Below, in pieces: positions 23,738 to 32,711 of a DNA stretch of 48,844 bases. This stretch comes from Burkholderiales bacterium UBA1834. Lineage in GTDB: Bacteria; Pseudomonadota; Gammaproteobacteria; Burkholderiales; Burkholderiaceae_C. Under the pieces are notes generated by a model. It was given only the letters and a program-made list of their open reading frames with translations, was not told the origin of the DNA and searched no databases. The position numbers were made by a program, and so were the translations under genes. Location of the stretch: NCBI GenBank assembly GCA_002339015.1, contig DDJC01000034.1, positions 1 through 48,844 on the forward strand, read 5' to 3'. Each line of letters starts with the position of its first letter. Positions within the stretch are counted from its first letter, which is position 1.

Positions 23738-25087
23738 TCACAGCGACACACGCCGGAAATCCGACAGCAGCGATGCCAGGAGGGCGTTGAACCGTGCCGC
23801 CGTGGCGCCGTCGATGACCCGGTGGTCCCAGGCGAGCGACATCGGCAGCATCAGCCTGGGCACGAAGCGCTCGCCGTCCCACACCGGTTTGGTCACGCTG
23901 CGGCAGACGCCGAGGATGGCGACCTCCGGCGCGTTGATGATTGGTGTGAAGCCTGTGCCGCCGATCCCGCCCAGCGAGCTGATGCTGAAGCACCCGCCGC
24001 TCATGTCGCCCGGGGTGAGCCGACCGTCGCGGGCCTTGCGGGCCAGTGCGGCGACTTCCTGGCTGATCTGCCGGATGCCCTTGTGGTCCGCCTCCCGGAT
24101 GACGGGCACCAGCAACCCGTTGGGCGTGTCCGCGGCGAAACCGATGTTCACGTAGCGCTTGAGGACCAGGTGATCCCCGTCCAGGCTCGCATTGACATCC
24201 GGGAAGGTCTTCAAGGCGACGGCCGCGGCCTTGATCAGGAACGCCAGCAGCGTCACCTTGGCGTCCGCTGGCGCGGCCGCCTGGTTCAGGGCCACGCGGA
24301 AGGCCTCGAGCTCGGTGATGTCCGCCTCTTCGTGGTTGGTGACATGGGGGATCAGCACCCAGTTGCGGTGCAGGTTCGCGCCCGAAGCCTTCTTGATTTT
24401 CGAGAGTTCCCGGCGTTCGACGGGGCCGAACTTGGAGAAGTCCACTTGCGGCCAGGCCAGCAGGCCTGACAGCGGCGTGCTGCCGCTGGTCGGCCCATCG
24501 TGCTGCGCCGAGGCGGGTGCCAGCTGTGCATGGGCGACCGCCTGCTTGACGAAGGCCAGCACGTCCTCGCGGGTGATGCGCCCCATGGCGCCGGTGCCGA
24601 CGATGCCGTCGAGGCGCACGTCCAGTTCACGGGCGAACTGGCGCACCGAAGGTGACGCGTGCGGCACGGCGTGGGGAGTTGGCTCGGCCAAGCCGGGGGG
24701 CGGCACGGCGGCGGCAGGCGCTGCTTGTTGCCTGGGCCACTGCACAGGGGCGTCCGGCGACGACACGGCCGCTGGGGCCTGCGTGGTGGCGTCGGGCTTG
24801 GCGGTCGTGCTGCCATCAGGTGGCGCTGTGTCCGCCACCGCCTGTACGCCCACCTCCACCAAGGCGATCGGCGAGCCCATCGAGACCTTGTCGCCCAGTG
24901 TCACCAGCAACTGCTTGACCCGGCCGGCCTGCGATGCCGGGATCTCCATGGCGGCCTTGTCGCTTTCGACCGTGAGCAGGGGCTGGTCCATGGCCACGGC
25001 GTCGCCGGGCTGCACCAGGATCTCGATGACGCTGACGTCGCGGTGATCACCGATGTCGGGCACACGCAGTTCAATGGTTTGCGGCAT
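23738..25087 (-). CDS. aceF: Pyruvate dehydrogenase E2, dihydrolipoyl acetyltransferase
   Basis: E2 forms the core of the pyruvate dehydrogenase complex and moves the acetyl group from lipoyl-lysine to CoA. The 449-residue protein has one lipoyl domain (Lys44 in ESDKAAME), an Ala/Pro-rich linker, a peripheral-subunit-binding domain (SPSVRQFARELDVRLDGIVGTGAMGRITREDV is split over residues of about 145-180) and a catalytic domain ending with His422 and Asp426 in DHRVIDG. E. coli AceF has three lipoyl domains, so this is the short form. It follows aceE by 33 bases on the minus strand. The E3 gene (lpd) is not in the operon. Confidence 0.95.
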   Translation of the reverse strand: MPQTIELRVPDIGDHRDVSVIEILVQPGDAVAMDQPLLTVESDKAAMEIPASQAGRVKQLLVTLGDKVSMGSPIALVEVGVQAVADTAPPDGSTTAKPDATTQAPAAVSSPDAPVQWPRQQAAPAAAVPPPGLAEPTPHAVPHASPSVRQFARELDVRLDGIVGTGAMGRITREDVLAFVKQAVAHAQLAPASAQHDGPTSGSTPLSGLLAWPQVDFSKFGPVERRELSKIKKASGANLHRNWVLIPHVTNHEEADITELEAFRVALNQAAAPADAKVTLLAFLIKAAAVALKTFPDVNASLDGDHLVLKRYVNIGFAADTPNGLLVPVIREADHKGIRQISQEVAALARKARDGRLTPGDMSGGCFSISSLGGIGGTGFTPIINAPEVAILGVCRSVTKPVWDGERFVPRLMLPMSLAWDHRVIDGATAARFNALLASLLSDFRRVSL

Positions 25088-25120
25088 GGGGGCGATGAGG
25101 TGGGTGGAACAGATGCTGGC

Positions 25121-27820
25121 TCAGCAAGCCCATGACGCCGCGCGCCCGGTGTCGATGCCATAGCGCTGGATGGCCGAGGCGCACAGGGAGGCCTCGACCT
25201 GGCCCTGCGCGCGCAAGGCGGTGAGCGCTGCGAGCACGATCTGGTGACGCTCGACCTCGAAGAACTGCCGCAAGGCCGCCCGCGTGTCGCTGCGGCCGAA
25301 GCCATCGGTGCCCAGGGTCACGAAGGGCGCGCTGACATGGCTGGCGATCAGCGCCGGCCAGGCCCGCACGTAGTCGCTGACGGCCACGATGGGGGCGTCT
25401 CCCGCCAGGCACGCGCCGAGATGGCTGCCGCGGGCGGGCGCCTCTGGATGCAGGCGGTTCCAGCGCTCGGCCTCGCGCGCATCACGCGCCAGTTCGCTGA
25501 AGCTGGTGGCGCTCCAGACTTCCGTGTCCACCTGCCAGTCGCTGGCCAGCAGGCTGGCGGCGGCCAGGGCCTCGCGCAGGATGGCACCCGAGCCCACCAG
25601 GCGCACGACGGGTCTGCCGCTGTCCTCCCCACGGTCTTGCAGTAGGTACATCCCCTTGATGACGTCCGCCTCCGCGCCAGCCGGCAGGCTGGGGTGCGCG
25701 TGGTTCTCGTTCATCAGCGTGACGTAGTAGAAGACATCCTGCTGCTCCTCGAGCATCTGCCGCATGCCGTGGTCGAGGATGATGGCCAGCTCCCCGGCGA
25801 AGCAGGGGTCGTAGGCCCGGCAGTTGGGCACCATCGCGGCCTGGACCAGGCTGGCGCCATCCTGATGCTGCAGGCCTTCGCCGCCCAGCGTGGTGCGCCC
25901 GGCGGTCGCGCCCAGCAGGAAGCCGCGTGCACGCTGATCCGCGGCGGCCCAGATCAGGTCGCCCACGCGCTGGAAGCCGAACATCGCGTAGTAGATGTAG
26001 AAGGGCAGCATGGGCTGGTCGTGCACGGCGTAGCTGGTGGCCGCCGCCGTCCAACTGCTCATGGCGCCGGCCTCGCTGATGCCTTCTTCCAGGATCTGCC
26101 CGTTCGTGGCTTCGCGGTAGCTCATCAGCGAGCCGATGTCCTCGGGCTCGTAGTTCTGTCCATTGCACGAATAGATGCCCACCTGCTTGAAGAGGTTGGC
26201 CATGCCGAAGGTGCGCGCCTCGTCGGCGACGATGGGCACGATGCGCGGGCCGAGGGTGCGGTCTTTGAGCAGCTGGGTGAGCATGCGCACGAAGGCCATC
26301 GTCGTGCTCATCTCCTTGCCGTCGGCCCGGGTCGCGAAGTCGCCATAGGCGCCCAGGTCGGGCACCGGGATCGTGCGGCCGCCACCGTGCCGCTGCGGCA
26401 GGGCGCCCCCCAGGGCCTGCCGGCGCGCGCGCAGATGGCGCATTTCCGGGCTGTCGTCGGCGGGCTTGTAGAACACCAGGTCGGCCGCCTGCTGATCGGT
26501 CAGCGGCAGGTCGAAGCGGTTGCGGAACGCGACGAGGTCTTCGGGCTCCAGCTTCTTTTGCTGGTGCGTGGTCATGCGGCCCTGGCCGGCCTGGCCCATG
26601 CCGTAGCCCTTCTTCGTCTGCGCCAGGATGACGCAGGGCTGGCCCACCGTGCGCGCGGCGGCGTGGTAGGCCGCGTGGATCTTGACCATGTCGTGCCCGC
26701 CGCGCTTGAGCCGGTCGATCTGCTCGTCCGTGAGCCCCTGCGCCAGCGCGGCCAGCTGCGGGTTCTGCCCGAAGAAGTGGTCTCGGTTGTAGCGACCATC
26801 CTTGGCCGCGAAGGTCTGGAGTTGCCCGTCCACGGTCTGCGCGAAGGCCTTGGCCAGCGCCCCGTCGGTGTCCCGCGCGAACAGGCCGTCCCAGTCCGAT
26901 CCCCAGACCAGCTTGATGACGCGCCAGCCCGCGCCCAGGAACAGGCCTTCCAGTTCGTCGATGATGCGGCCGTTGCCCCGCACCGGGCCGTCCAGGCGCT
27001 GCAGGTTGCAGTTGATCACCCAGATCAGGTTGTCCAGCTTCTCGCGGGCCGCGAGCGTGAGGGCGCTCATGCTCTCGGGCTCGTCCATTTCACCATCGCC
27101 GAACACGCCCCACACCTTGCGGCCGTCGCAGGGGTGCAGGCCACGGTGGGCGAGGTACCGCATGAACCTGGCCTGGTAGATCGAACTGATGGGCCCCAGG
27201 CCCATGGAGCCGGTCGGGAATTGCCAGAACTGCGGCATCAGCCAGGGGTGCGGGTAACTGCACAGCCCCTGTTCGCCGGCGCCCGCCGCCGTGATCTCCT
27301 GGCGGTAGTGCGCCAGGGACGCTTCGCTCAGGCGACCCTCCAGGAAGGCCCGGGCGTACACCCCGGGGGCGGAGTGGGGCTGGAAGAAGACCAGGTCGCC
27401 CGAGCCGGGTTGCGCGGCCGCGCGGAAAAAGTGGTTGAAGCCGACCTCGAACAGGTCCGCCGCGCTCGCGTAGCTGGCGATGTGGCCGCCCAGCTCGCCG
27501 TAGGCCTTGTTGGCGCGGGCCACCATGGCCAGCGCGTTCCAGCGCATCAGCGAGGCGAGCCGCTCCTCGATGGCGAGATCGCCAGGGAAGGGCGGCTGCT
27601 GCTCGGCGGCGATGGTGTTGACGTAGGGCGTGCCGAGCGCGGGCTGCCAGCCGATGCCCGGATCGCGCGCGCGCAGTGACAGCTGGTCCATGATCTGCCG
27701 GGTCCGCTGCGGGCCCGCGACGGCCCGCAGGGATTCCAGCGCCGACAGCCATTCCTGGGTCTCGACGGGATCGGGGTCGGGGCATGGCGCACCGGATGGA
27801 GGGTTGGGCAGGTCGGTCAT
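25121..27820 (-). CDS. aceE: Pyruvate dehydrogenase E1, homodimeric
   Basis: E1 decarboxylates pyruvate with thiamine diphosphate and transfers the acetyl unit to the lipoyl group of E2. The 899-residue length matches homodimeric AceE. The thiamine motif runs from GDGEMDEPESMSALTLAARE to the NCN of WVINCN. Other AceE landmarks are YPHPWLMPQFWQFPTGSMGLGP, KKGYGMGQAGQGRMTTHQ and GLQHQDG. ATG 27820 is supported by AAAGGAG in front of it; the frame is open upstream to 27940. An Lrp/AsnC regulator gene is divergent, with an inverted repeat in the shared promoter region. The order is aceE-aceF without lpd, so the E3 subunit must come from elsewhere. Confidence 0.96.
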   Translation of the reverse strand: MTDLPNPPSGAPCPDPDPVETQEWLSALESLRAVAGPQRTRQIMDQLSLRARDPGIGWQPALGTPYVNTIAAEQQPPFPGDLAIEERLASLMRWNALAMVARANKAYGELGGHIASYASAADLFEVGFNHFFRAAAQPGSGDLVFFQPHSAPGVYARAFLEGRLSEASLAHYRQEITAAGAGEQGLCSYPHPWLMPQFWQFPTGSMGLGPISSIYQARFMRYLAHRGLHPCDGRKVWGVFGDGEMDEPESMSALTLAAREKLDNLIWVINCNLQRLDGPVRGNGRIIDELEGLFLGAGWRVIKLVWGSDWDGLFARDTDGALAKAFAQTVDGQLQTFAAKDGRYNRDHFFGQNPQLAALAQGLTDEQIDRLKRGGHDMVKIHAAYHAAARTVGQPCVILAQTKKGYGMGQAGQGRMTTHQQKKLEPEDLVAFRNRFDLPLTDQQAADLVFYKPADDSPEMRHLRARRQALGGALPQRHGGGRTIPVPDLGAYGDFATRADGKEMSTTMAFVRMLTQLLKDRTLGPRIVPIVADEARTFGMANLFKQVGIYSCNGQNYEPEDIGSLMSYREATNGQILEEGISEAGAMSSWTAAATSYAVHDQPMLPFYIYYAMFGFQRVGDLIWAAADQRARGFLLGATAGRTTLGGEGLQHQDGASLVQAAMVPNCRAYDPCFAGELAIILDHGMRQMLEEQQDVFYYVTLMNENHAHPSLPAGAEADVIKGMYLLQDRGEDSGRPVVRLVGSGAILREALAAASLLASDWQVDTEVWSATSFSELARDAREAERWNRLHPEAPARGSHLGACLAGDAPIVAVSDYVRAWPALIASHVSAPFVTLGTDGFGRSDTRAALRQFFEVERHQIVLAALTALRAQGQVEASLCASAIQRYGIDTGRAASWAC

Positions 27821-27903
27821 CGAAAGCGCTCCTTTGAGGCCCGGACTGTAAAGATCAAGGGCCCGGAGGTGCTGCCGCATCCACACCCAGAATGGGATTG
27901 AAA

Positions 27904-27918
27904 CGGCATAAAATGCCG
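27904..27918. promoter_or_regulatory. Inverted repeat CGGCAT-AAA-ATGCCG in the aceE/Lrp promoter
   Basis: This perfect 6-bp inverted repeat with a three-base A/T centre is 15 bp long, as is usual for Lrp/AsnC sites. It lies 31 bases before the Lrp-type gene and 84 bases before aceE. Autoregulation and control of aceEF by the divergent regulator is the simplest reading. Confidence 0.6.
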
Positions 27919-27948
27919 CATTGATTAAAAATGAAAGCATGAATCACC

Positions 27949-28413
27949 ATGGATGCCATCGACCGCAGGATTCTGGCGATTCTCCAGGCCGATGCCAGCC
28001 TGTCCAACGTCGAACTGGCCCGGCGGGTTCACCTCTCGCCGTCGCCCTGTCTGGCCCGCGTGAAGGCCCTGGAAAAGGCGGGCGTCATTCGTGGCCATGT
28101 GGCCTTGCTCGATCCCAAGGCCCTGGGCCTGAACCTCAACGTCTTCATCTCGATCAGCCTCAAGCAGCAAACGCGTGATGCGCTGGAGGCCTTCGAGCAG
28201 GCGATCCGCACCCGGGAAGAGGTGATGGAGTGCTACCTGATGACCGGCAACGAGGATTACCTGATCCGGGTGGCCGTGGCCGACATGGAGGCGCTGGAGC
28301 GCTTCATCATCGAGCGGCTGTCACCCATGCCGCAGGTCGAGAACATCCGCTCCAGCCTCGCGCTCAAGCAGATCCGGTACAAGACCGCGCTGCCCCTGCC
28401 GGAGGGGGGCTGA
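27949..28413 (+). CDS. Lrp/AsnC family transcriptional regulator
   Basis: This 154-residue regulator starts MDAIDRRILAILQADASLSNVELARRVHLSPSPCLARVKALE, an Lrp-type winged helix-turn-helix, and ends with the RAM ligand-binding domain (FISISLKQQ, YLMTGNEDYLIRVAVADMEALERFI). It probably senses an amino or keto acid and acts as an oligomer. It is divergent from aceE with 128 bases between starts, so it is the obvious candidate regulator of aceEF, perhaps in the way other bacteria link branched-chain or pyruvate metabolism to an Lrp-like protein. A GC hairpin follows the stop. Confidence 0.93.
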   Translation: MDAIDRRILAILQADASLSNVELARRVHLSPSPCLARVKALEKAGVIRGHVALLDPKALGLNLNVFISISLKQQTRDALEAFEQAIRTREEVMECYLMTGNEDYLIRVAVADMEALERFIIERLSPMPQVENIRSSLALKQIRYKTALPLPEGG

Positions 28414-28416
28414 GCA

Positions 28417-28435
28417 GGGGCGTGGCCCCCGCCCC
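28417..28435. terminator. Hairpin between the Lrp-type gene and the monooxygenase gene
   Basis: GGGGCG and CGCCCC form a 6-bp stem around a seven-base loop, in the 30-base gap between two convergent stops. No T run follows, so termination is uncertain. Confidence 0.45.
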
Positions 28436-28443
28436 ATGCGCCG

Positions 28444-30321
28444 TCAGGCCAAGGCGCCTTGTCTGAATGGCTTGCCCGCGCCCGTGCCTTCTGGCGCCAT
28501 CGCCCAGTCGCCCACGAAGCAGTGGGTCAGGGATGTCAGGGCCCGGCGCAGTTCGTCGGCCCCGGTGCTGGCGCTGCGGGTGGTGCGCCAGGCTACATGG
28601 CCGTCCGGCCGCACCAGCACGGCGCCGTGCTCGCCCACTTCGAGGCAGTCCACCAGCGCCTGCCGCCCCTGCGCCGCCTCGGTCAGCGGCTGCACCACGG
28701 CCAGGTGCACAAAAGGCAGCTCCGCCGCGCCCAGCGCCTGCCGCCACGCGTCGCCCTCGTGGACCAGCAGGGTGAAGCGGCGCTTGTGGAGAAGGTCGAT
28801 CAGCGGTTTGGCCTCACCCTCATGGCGCACCATGCCGTGGGGCATGCGGCACCCCGGCCAGGTCGTGGGGCGGTAATCCTCGACTCCGGCGCCCAGCTTG
28901 GGCTGCGCGGAATCCTCCGGCACGACGATGCCGGCCGTGTAGGCATAGCCGAACTCCAGGCCGGTCGACACGAAGTGCGCCAACTGCCCCGGGATGGCCT
29001 GCTGAACCTTGGCGCGCAGCTTCCCGGCGTGGGCCGACTGGCCACCCAGCAGCCCGGTTTTGCGGTAGGCCAGGCCCATGGCCCCATCGGCCAGCGCCCC
29101 TTTCAGTCTGGGCGGCAGCCATTTCAAGGGGGCGGATTCAAAGGCCTTGGTGACCTGGATGAGGCTGCGGTTGCTGATGTTGAGGTGGTCGGTGACCTCG
29201 TCGAGCTTGAAGTGGTTGCTGACGCTCTGGTCCGAGAAGAGCTGGATCACCGGCTTGCGCTCGGCCTCGTAGGAATCGAGCAGGGCCTCGTGCGCGCGCC
29301 CTTCCAGCACGCAGGCCAGCTTCCAGGCGAGGTTGTGCGCATCCTGCACGCCGCTGTTGAGCCCGAAGCCGCCCGTGTGCGGGAAGCGGTGCGCGGCGTC
29401 GCCGGCGAGCAGCACGGGCCCATCCCGGAAACGGTCCGCCATCTGGGCGGTCATGCTCCAGTTCCCATGGGTCTTGATCTGGAAGGGGGTGCCTTCGCCG
29501 ATCACCTTGGGGACGATGCGGTGCCAGAAGGCCTCGGCATCGCACACGATCTTTTGCTCGCGGCAGAGGAACGGGCCCATCAGGATGTAGTGGTCCGCCG
29601 CGTGCTTGATCAGCACGCCGCAGAAATCGGGGTTGTAGATCCAGGTCAGCAGCGGATGCGGCTTGGGCAGGATGCCATCGAGCTTGGCCGAGAAGAACAC
29701 GCTGGCCATGTGCGCCAGCTGCGGCCCCTTCATGTCGATGTTCAAGGCCTGGCGGACACGGCTGTTGGCCCCGTCGGCACCGACGAGCCAGGCGGCCTCG
29801 TGCACGGCGCTTCCCCCGGCGCCTTCGCCCGTGGCGCTTTCCGCCGTCACGCGCACGCCCCGCGCGTGGGTCTCGATGCGGGACACGCTGGTGCCGCGAT
29901 GGAACGAGATCAGGGGCTCATCCTCGACCCAGCGCCACAGGGCGGGCATCAGCTGGTGCTGGCCGATGTGCGCGATGTGATAGTGGCAGTGCGAGAGGAC
30001 CCGGTCGACGCGCGCGGCATCTCCCAGGATGTTGAGTCCTCCGAGGGGCGGCTTGTCCAGGGTGGTGCACCAGCGGATCTCGCCGATGTCCTCCAGGGCC
30101 GGGCACAAGGTGGCGATGTCCTGCGCCATCGCATGCGAGTAGCTGGCCCAGATCTCGAAGGTGCGGCCGTTGATCACATGCGCGGCGGGATGCTGCATGG
30201 GCTCCTTGCGGCGCTCGATCAGCAGGCTGCGGATGCCGTAGCCGGCCAGGAGCAGCGCCAGCGTGCAACCGGTGGCGCCGGCGCCGACGATGATCACGGG
30301 GGGCGGTGAACGGTGGTCCAT
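28444..30321 (-). CDS. FAD-dependent aromatic monooxygenase (PheA/TfdB type)
   Basis: This 625-residue class A flavin hydroxylase is of the phenol/2,4-dichlorophenol hydroxylase type. It has the dinucleotide fold at the N terminus (VIIVGAGATGCTLALLLAG), the DG motif in VGADGANSRVRQAL, the second FAD motif LLAGDAAHRFPHTGGFGLNSGVQDAHNLAWKL interpreted in parts, and a C-terminal thioredoxin-like domain ending near HCFVGDWAM. It would add a hydroxyl ortho to a phenolic group using NAD(P)H and oxygen. Its ATG shares one base with the stop of the upstream VOC gene (TGATG), so the two are translationally coupled. The divergent TetR gene at 31069 likely controls the pair. The natural substrate is unknown. 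Confidence 0.88.
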   Translation of the reverse strand: MDHRSPPPVIIVGAGATGCTLALLLAGYGIRSLLIERRKEPMQHPAAHVINGRTFEIWASYSHAMAQDIATLCPALEDIGEIRWCTTLDKPPLGGLNILGDAARVDRVLSHCHYHIAHIGQHQLMPALWRWVEDEPLISFHRGTSVSRIETHARGVRVTAESATGEGAGGSAVHEAAWLVGADGANSRVRQALNIDMKGPQLAHMASVFFSAKLDGILPKPHPLLTWIYNPDFCGVLIKHAADHYILMGPFLCREQKIVCDAEAFWHRIVPKVIGEGTPFQIKTHGNWSMTAQMADRFRDGPVLLAGDAAHRFPHTGGFGLNSGVQDAHNLAWKLACVLEGRAHEALLDSYEAERKPVIQLFSDQSVSNHFKLDEVTDHLNISNRSLIQVTKAFESAPLKWLPPRLKGALADGAMGLAYRKTGLLGGQSAHAGKLRAKVQQAIPGQLAHFVSTGLEFGYAYTAGIVVPEDSAQPKLGAGVEDYRPTTWPGCRMPHGMVRHEGEAKPLIDLLHKRRFTLLVHEGDAWRQALGAAELPFVHLAVVQPLTEAAQGRQALVDCLEVGEHGAVLVRPDGHVAWRTTRSASTGADELRRALTSLTHCFVGDWAMAPEGTGAGKPFRQGALA

Positions 30322-30956
30322 CACAGCGTTCTCCAGTTGATGGCCTTCATGTTGCCGACCGGCTTGGCACCGGGCGGCGTGCCCGAGCCTTGTTTGAGCA
30401 GTTCCTGGACGGGCGTGCCGCTTTGCAGGCGCTGGAGCAGGTAGTCCGGATCGAAGTTCACGCCGATCGGGTTCTCGGCGAAGGCCCGCGTGCCGAAGTA
30501 GCGCTTGGTCTCCTCGGCCGTGGCGAAGTTGTCGACCTGGAACTCCAGCCGGATGCCATCGGGATCCTCGTAGTAGATCGAGGTGGTCAGGCCGTGGTTG
30601 ATGCACCAGACCGGCTTGATGCCCTGCGCGCGCAGCCGCACGTAGGTGGCCAGCAGGTTCTCCAGCGTGCCGAAGTCCAGGGCGATGTGGTCGAAGCCGA
30701 GGAGCTTGCGACGGATCTTGGCGAAGGGAAAGAGAAACCGCAGCCAGCCGGGCAGGGCGACCAGGGCCAGGCGGTGGCTTTCACCATCCCAGCTCAGGAA
30801 GGCGATGGTCTTGTCCTTGTGAACGATGTGCGCATCGAAGGCGCGCTGGTACCAGCGGATCATCTCTTCTCGGCGGGGGGTCTTGCACACCCAGTGCGCG
30901 ATGTACCGCGGCCCGGTGCGATGGCTGATCGAGGTGGGAGAGGCGGTGGTGGCCAT
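30321..30956 (-). CDS. VOC-superfamily protein, extradiol dioxygenase-like
   Basis: This 211-residue vicinal-oxygen-chelate protein has YIAHWVCKTPRREEMIRWYQRAF at the start, a metal-type His in GFDHIALDFG and a Glu in DGIRLEFQVDNF, the usual spacing of type I extradiol dioxygenases or related lyases. A hydrophobic stretch GWLRFLFPFAKI lies between. It is followed immediately by the FAD monooxygenase, so the pair fits hydroxylation and then ring opening of a phenolic compound. Being shorter than two-domain BphC-type enzymes, it may instead be a single-domain dioxygenase or an isomerase; I cannot decide. Confidence 0.8.
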   Translation of the reverse strand: MATTASPTSISHRTGPRYIAHWVCKTPRREEMIRWYQRAFDAHIVHKDKTIAFLSWDGESHRLALVALPGWLRFLFPFAKIRRKLLGFDHIALDFGTLENLLATYVRLRAQGIKPVWCINHGLTTSIYYEDPDGIRLEFQVDNFATAEETKRYFGTRAFAENPIGVNFDPDYLLQRLQSGTPVQELLKQGSGTPPGAKPVGNMKAINWRTL

Positions 30957-31001
30957 GGTGTCGGTCCCAGGAGAAGCAATCGGACTATTCTATGTAAAAA
31001 C

Positions 31002-31016
31002 TCGATTATCAATCGA
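31002..31016. promoter_or_regulatory. Operator-like repeat TCGATT-ATC-AATCGA
   Basis: A perfect 6-bp inverted repeat with a three-base spacer lies between the divergent VOC-monooxygenase operon and the TetR gene. Another TCGATT occurs at 31030-31035, so two half-sites are near each other. The first overlaps the TTGATA that could be the minus-strand -35. It probably binds the TetR protein encoded at 31069. Confidence 0.6.
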
Positions 31017-31068
31017 CTTTGATTGTTGATCGATTACCCTGATGCCGGGGCTTAGAATGGCCCTTGTC

Positions 31069-31797
31069 ATGAAAGAGCCTGTGCCCACCGCCAAAAGACC
31101 TCGCCTGGAAAAGCGCAAGCAGCTCACCCGTCTGCGCCTGATGAAGTCCGCCTACGCCCTCATGGCCGACAAGGGGCACACCATCGTCTCCATCCAGGAG
31201 ATCACCTCGGCCGCCGATGTGGGGTTCGGGACCTTCTACACCTACTTTGCGTCGAAGGAGGCCATCTACGACGCCTTGGTGGAAGAGGTGCTGGAGGCCT
31301 CGGGCAAGGTGGTGGACGCGGCGACGCGGCGCCTGGACGACCCGGCCGAGCGGTTGAGCGCCGGCATTCAGTACACGCTGATGCAGGCAGACGCCGATCC
31401 GCTGTGGGGCAAGTTCCTGCTCAGTTCGCTGCTGGCGCCCTCGGCGGCCACCATGGGGCTGGGCAAGTTCTTCATGCGGGATGTACAGCAGGGCGTGGCG
31501 CAGGGGCGTTTCGTGCTGCACGATGCCGAGATGAGCGTCGTTGCCGTGGCGGGCACGCTGTACGCGGTGCTGCACAGGGGCGCGCACGGTCGGGGTGCCA
31601 CGGCGGGGGCGCAGGGGCTGGCAGACGCCCTGGCCGGCGCCGAGGGTGACCCGGCCGTGCAAAGCTTACCCCGCAGGACGGCGGCCCAGGTGCTGCGCAT
31701 GCTGGGCGTGCCGCCACCGCAAGCCACGCATCTGGCGGCCAGGCCCTTGCCGCCGATCGCGGCCTTCGCCAGTTTCTTCGACGCGGACCTTGCCTGA
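31069..31797 (+). CDS. TetR-family regulator (1 of 4)
   Basis: This 242-residue regulator has an N-terminal helix-turn-helix: LTRLRLMKSAYALMADKGHTIVSIQEITSAADVGFGTFYTYFASKEAIYDALVEEV read over residues of about 18-75. The C-terminal ligand domain is not assignable. ATG 31069 is chosen because a TAGAAT -10-like hexamer ends only 11 bases upstream; starts at 31042 or 31057 would lie across or before it. It is divergent from the VOC-monooxygenase operon, with an inverted repeat between them, and probably represses that operon until an aromatic substrate or intermediate binds. It converges on a second TetR gene. Confidence 0.88.
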   Translation: MKEPVPTAKRPRLEKRKQLTRLRLMKSAYALMADKGHTIVSIQEITSAADVGFGTFYTYFASKEAIYDALVEEVLEASGKVVDAATRRLDDPAERLSAGIQYTLMQADADPLWGKFLLSSLLAPSAATMGLGKFFMRDVQQGVAQGRFVLHDAEMSVVAVAGTLYAVLHRGAHGRGATAGAQGLADALAGAEGDPAVQSLPRRTAAQVLRMLGVPPPQATHLAARPLPPIAAFASFFDADLA

Positions 31798-31806
31798 AGT
31801 CTGAAG

Positions 31807-31831
31807 CCCGGCTGCCCGGCGGCGGGCCGGG
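31807..31831. terminator. Hairpin between two convergent TetR genes
   Basis: CCCGGC and GCCGGG form a 6-bp stem with a 13-base loop that is itself GC-rich. It lies in the 43-base gap between the stops of the two TetR genes. No T run is visible. Confidence 0.4.
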
Positions 31832-31840
31832 GCCGCCATG

Positions 31841-32638
31841 TCAGAGGGGCGGGGACGGCCTGATGGCCGGCGTAAAGGGATTGGAGGGCAGGCTGACGGC
31901 CGGCAGCGGCCGCCGCGCCACGGCCACAGCATCATCCCACGCCAGCCCCAGGGTGTGCAGCACGGTGGTGGCGATGCGCTCGGGCAGATCCTCGGGGCTG
32001 CCCACCGGGTCGATGGCCTGCTGCACCGGTTCCACCTCGGCGCCCAGGCCCGCCAGGATGATGCCGCCGGCGGCCACCAGCAGGCTGGGCAGGTCATGGC
32101 AGCGAAAGCGCCCGGCCGCGATGCCGGTCAGGATGTCGCGCACCAGGTACTGGCCCAGCCCCGTGGTGGCGCTGGCGCGGTTGAAGCTGGCGGCCAGCAC
32201 GAAACGGCCCCAGACCGGATCCTGGCGCCCCTGCCGCAAGGTGTAGCGCGTCGAGGCCGCCACCTTCTCGGCCGGGTCCGCCACCTGTTCGCCGAGCTTG
32301 TCCAGCGCCGCGGCGAAGTTCTCGATCACCTCGGCCCGCAGCGCCTCGTGGATGGCTTCCTTCGACGGGAAGTGGTTGTAGAACGAGCCGAATCCCACAT
32401 CCGCCTGGTTGGTGATGTCCTGGATGGACACGCCGTGCATGCCTTTTTCCGACATCAGGGTGAGCGCCGCGCCCATCAGCCGCCAGCGGGTTTCCTGGCG
32501 GCGGCGTTCATGCCGCGAGGCCTTGGCGGGATCGGGGTCGGCACCCTGCGCCATGACGGCGGGTGTCGAGGGCGGGGCGCTGGCCACGGATGAGGCCGAA
32601 GCAGCGGCGGATGTCTTGCGGGGTTTCGAGGGGGGCAT
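31841..32638 (-). CDS. TetR-family regulator (2 of 4)
   Basis: This 265-residue regulator has a Ser/Ala/Pro-rich N-terminal tail of about 35 residues before the helix-turn-helix (RLMGAALTLMSEKGMHGVSI, DITNQADVGFGSFYNHFPSKEAIHEAL). Its DNA-binding region is close to that of TetR 1, including VGFGSFYNHF/VGFGTFYTYF, so the two may have arisen by duplication. It is divergent from the PhyH gene. A perfect CTTGAAG-N6-CTTCAAG repeat touches its start codon, and a second palindrome lies nearer the PhyH promoter. It probably controls PhyH and the SMP-30-like gene. Confidence 0.88.
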   Translation of the reverse strand: MPPSKPRKTSAAASASSVASAPPSTPAVMAQGADPDPAKASRHERRRQETRWRLMGAALTLMSEKGMHGVSIQDITNQADVGFGSFYNHFPSKEAIHEALRAEVIENFAAALDKLGEQVADPAEKVAASTRYTLRQGRQDPVWGRFVLAASFNRASATTGLGQYLVRDILTGIAAGRFRCHDLPSLLVAAGGIILAGLGAEVEPVQQAIDPVGSPEDLPERIATTVLHTLGLAWDDAVAVARRPLPAVSLPSNPFTPAIRPSPPL

Positions 32639-32658
32639 CTTGAAGCACAGCCTTCAAG
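32639..32658. promoter_or_regulatory. Inverted repeat adjoining the start codon of TetR 2
   Basis: CTTGAAG and CTTCAAG form a perfect 7-bp inverted repeat with a six-base spacer directly before the ATG at 32638. In mRNA it would form a hairpin over the ribosome-binding region; in DNA it could be an autoregulatory operator. Confidence 0.45.
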
Positions 32659-32711
32659 TGGCGAGTATGCCCGGCTTGCAGGGACGGGATAACCCTCAAG
32701 CAAGTCAATTC

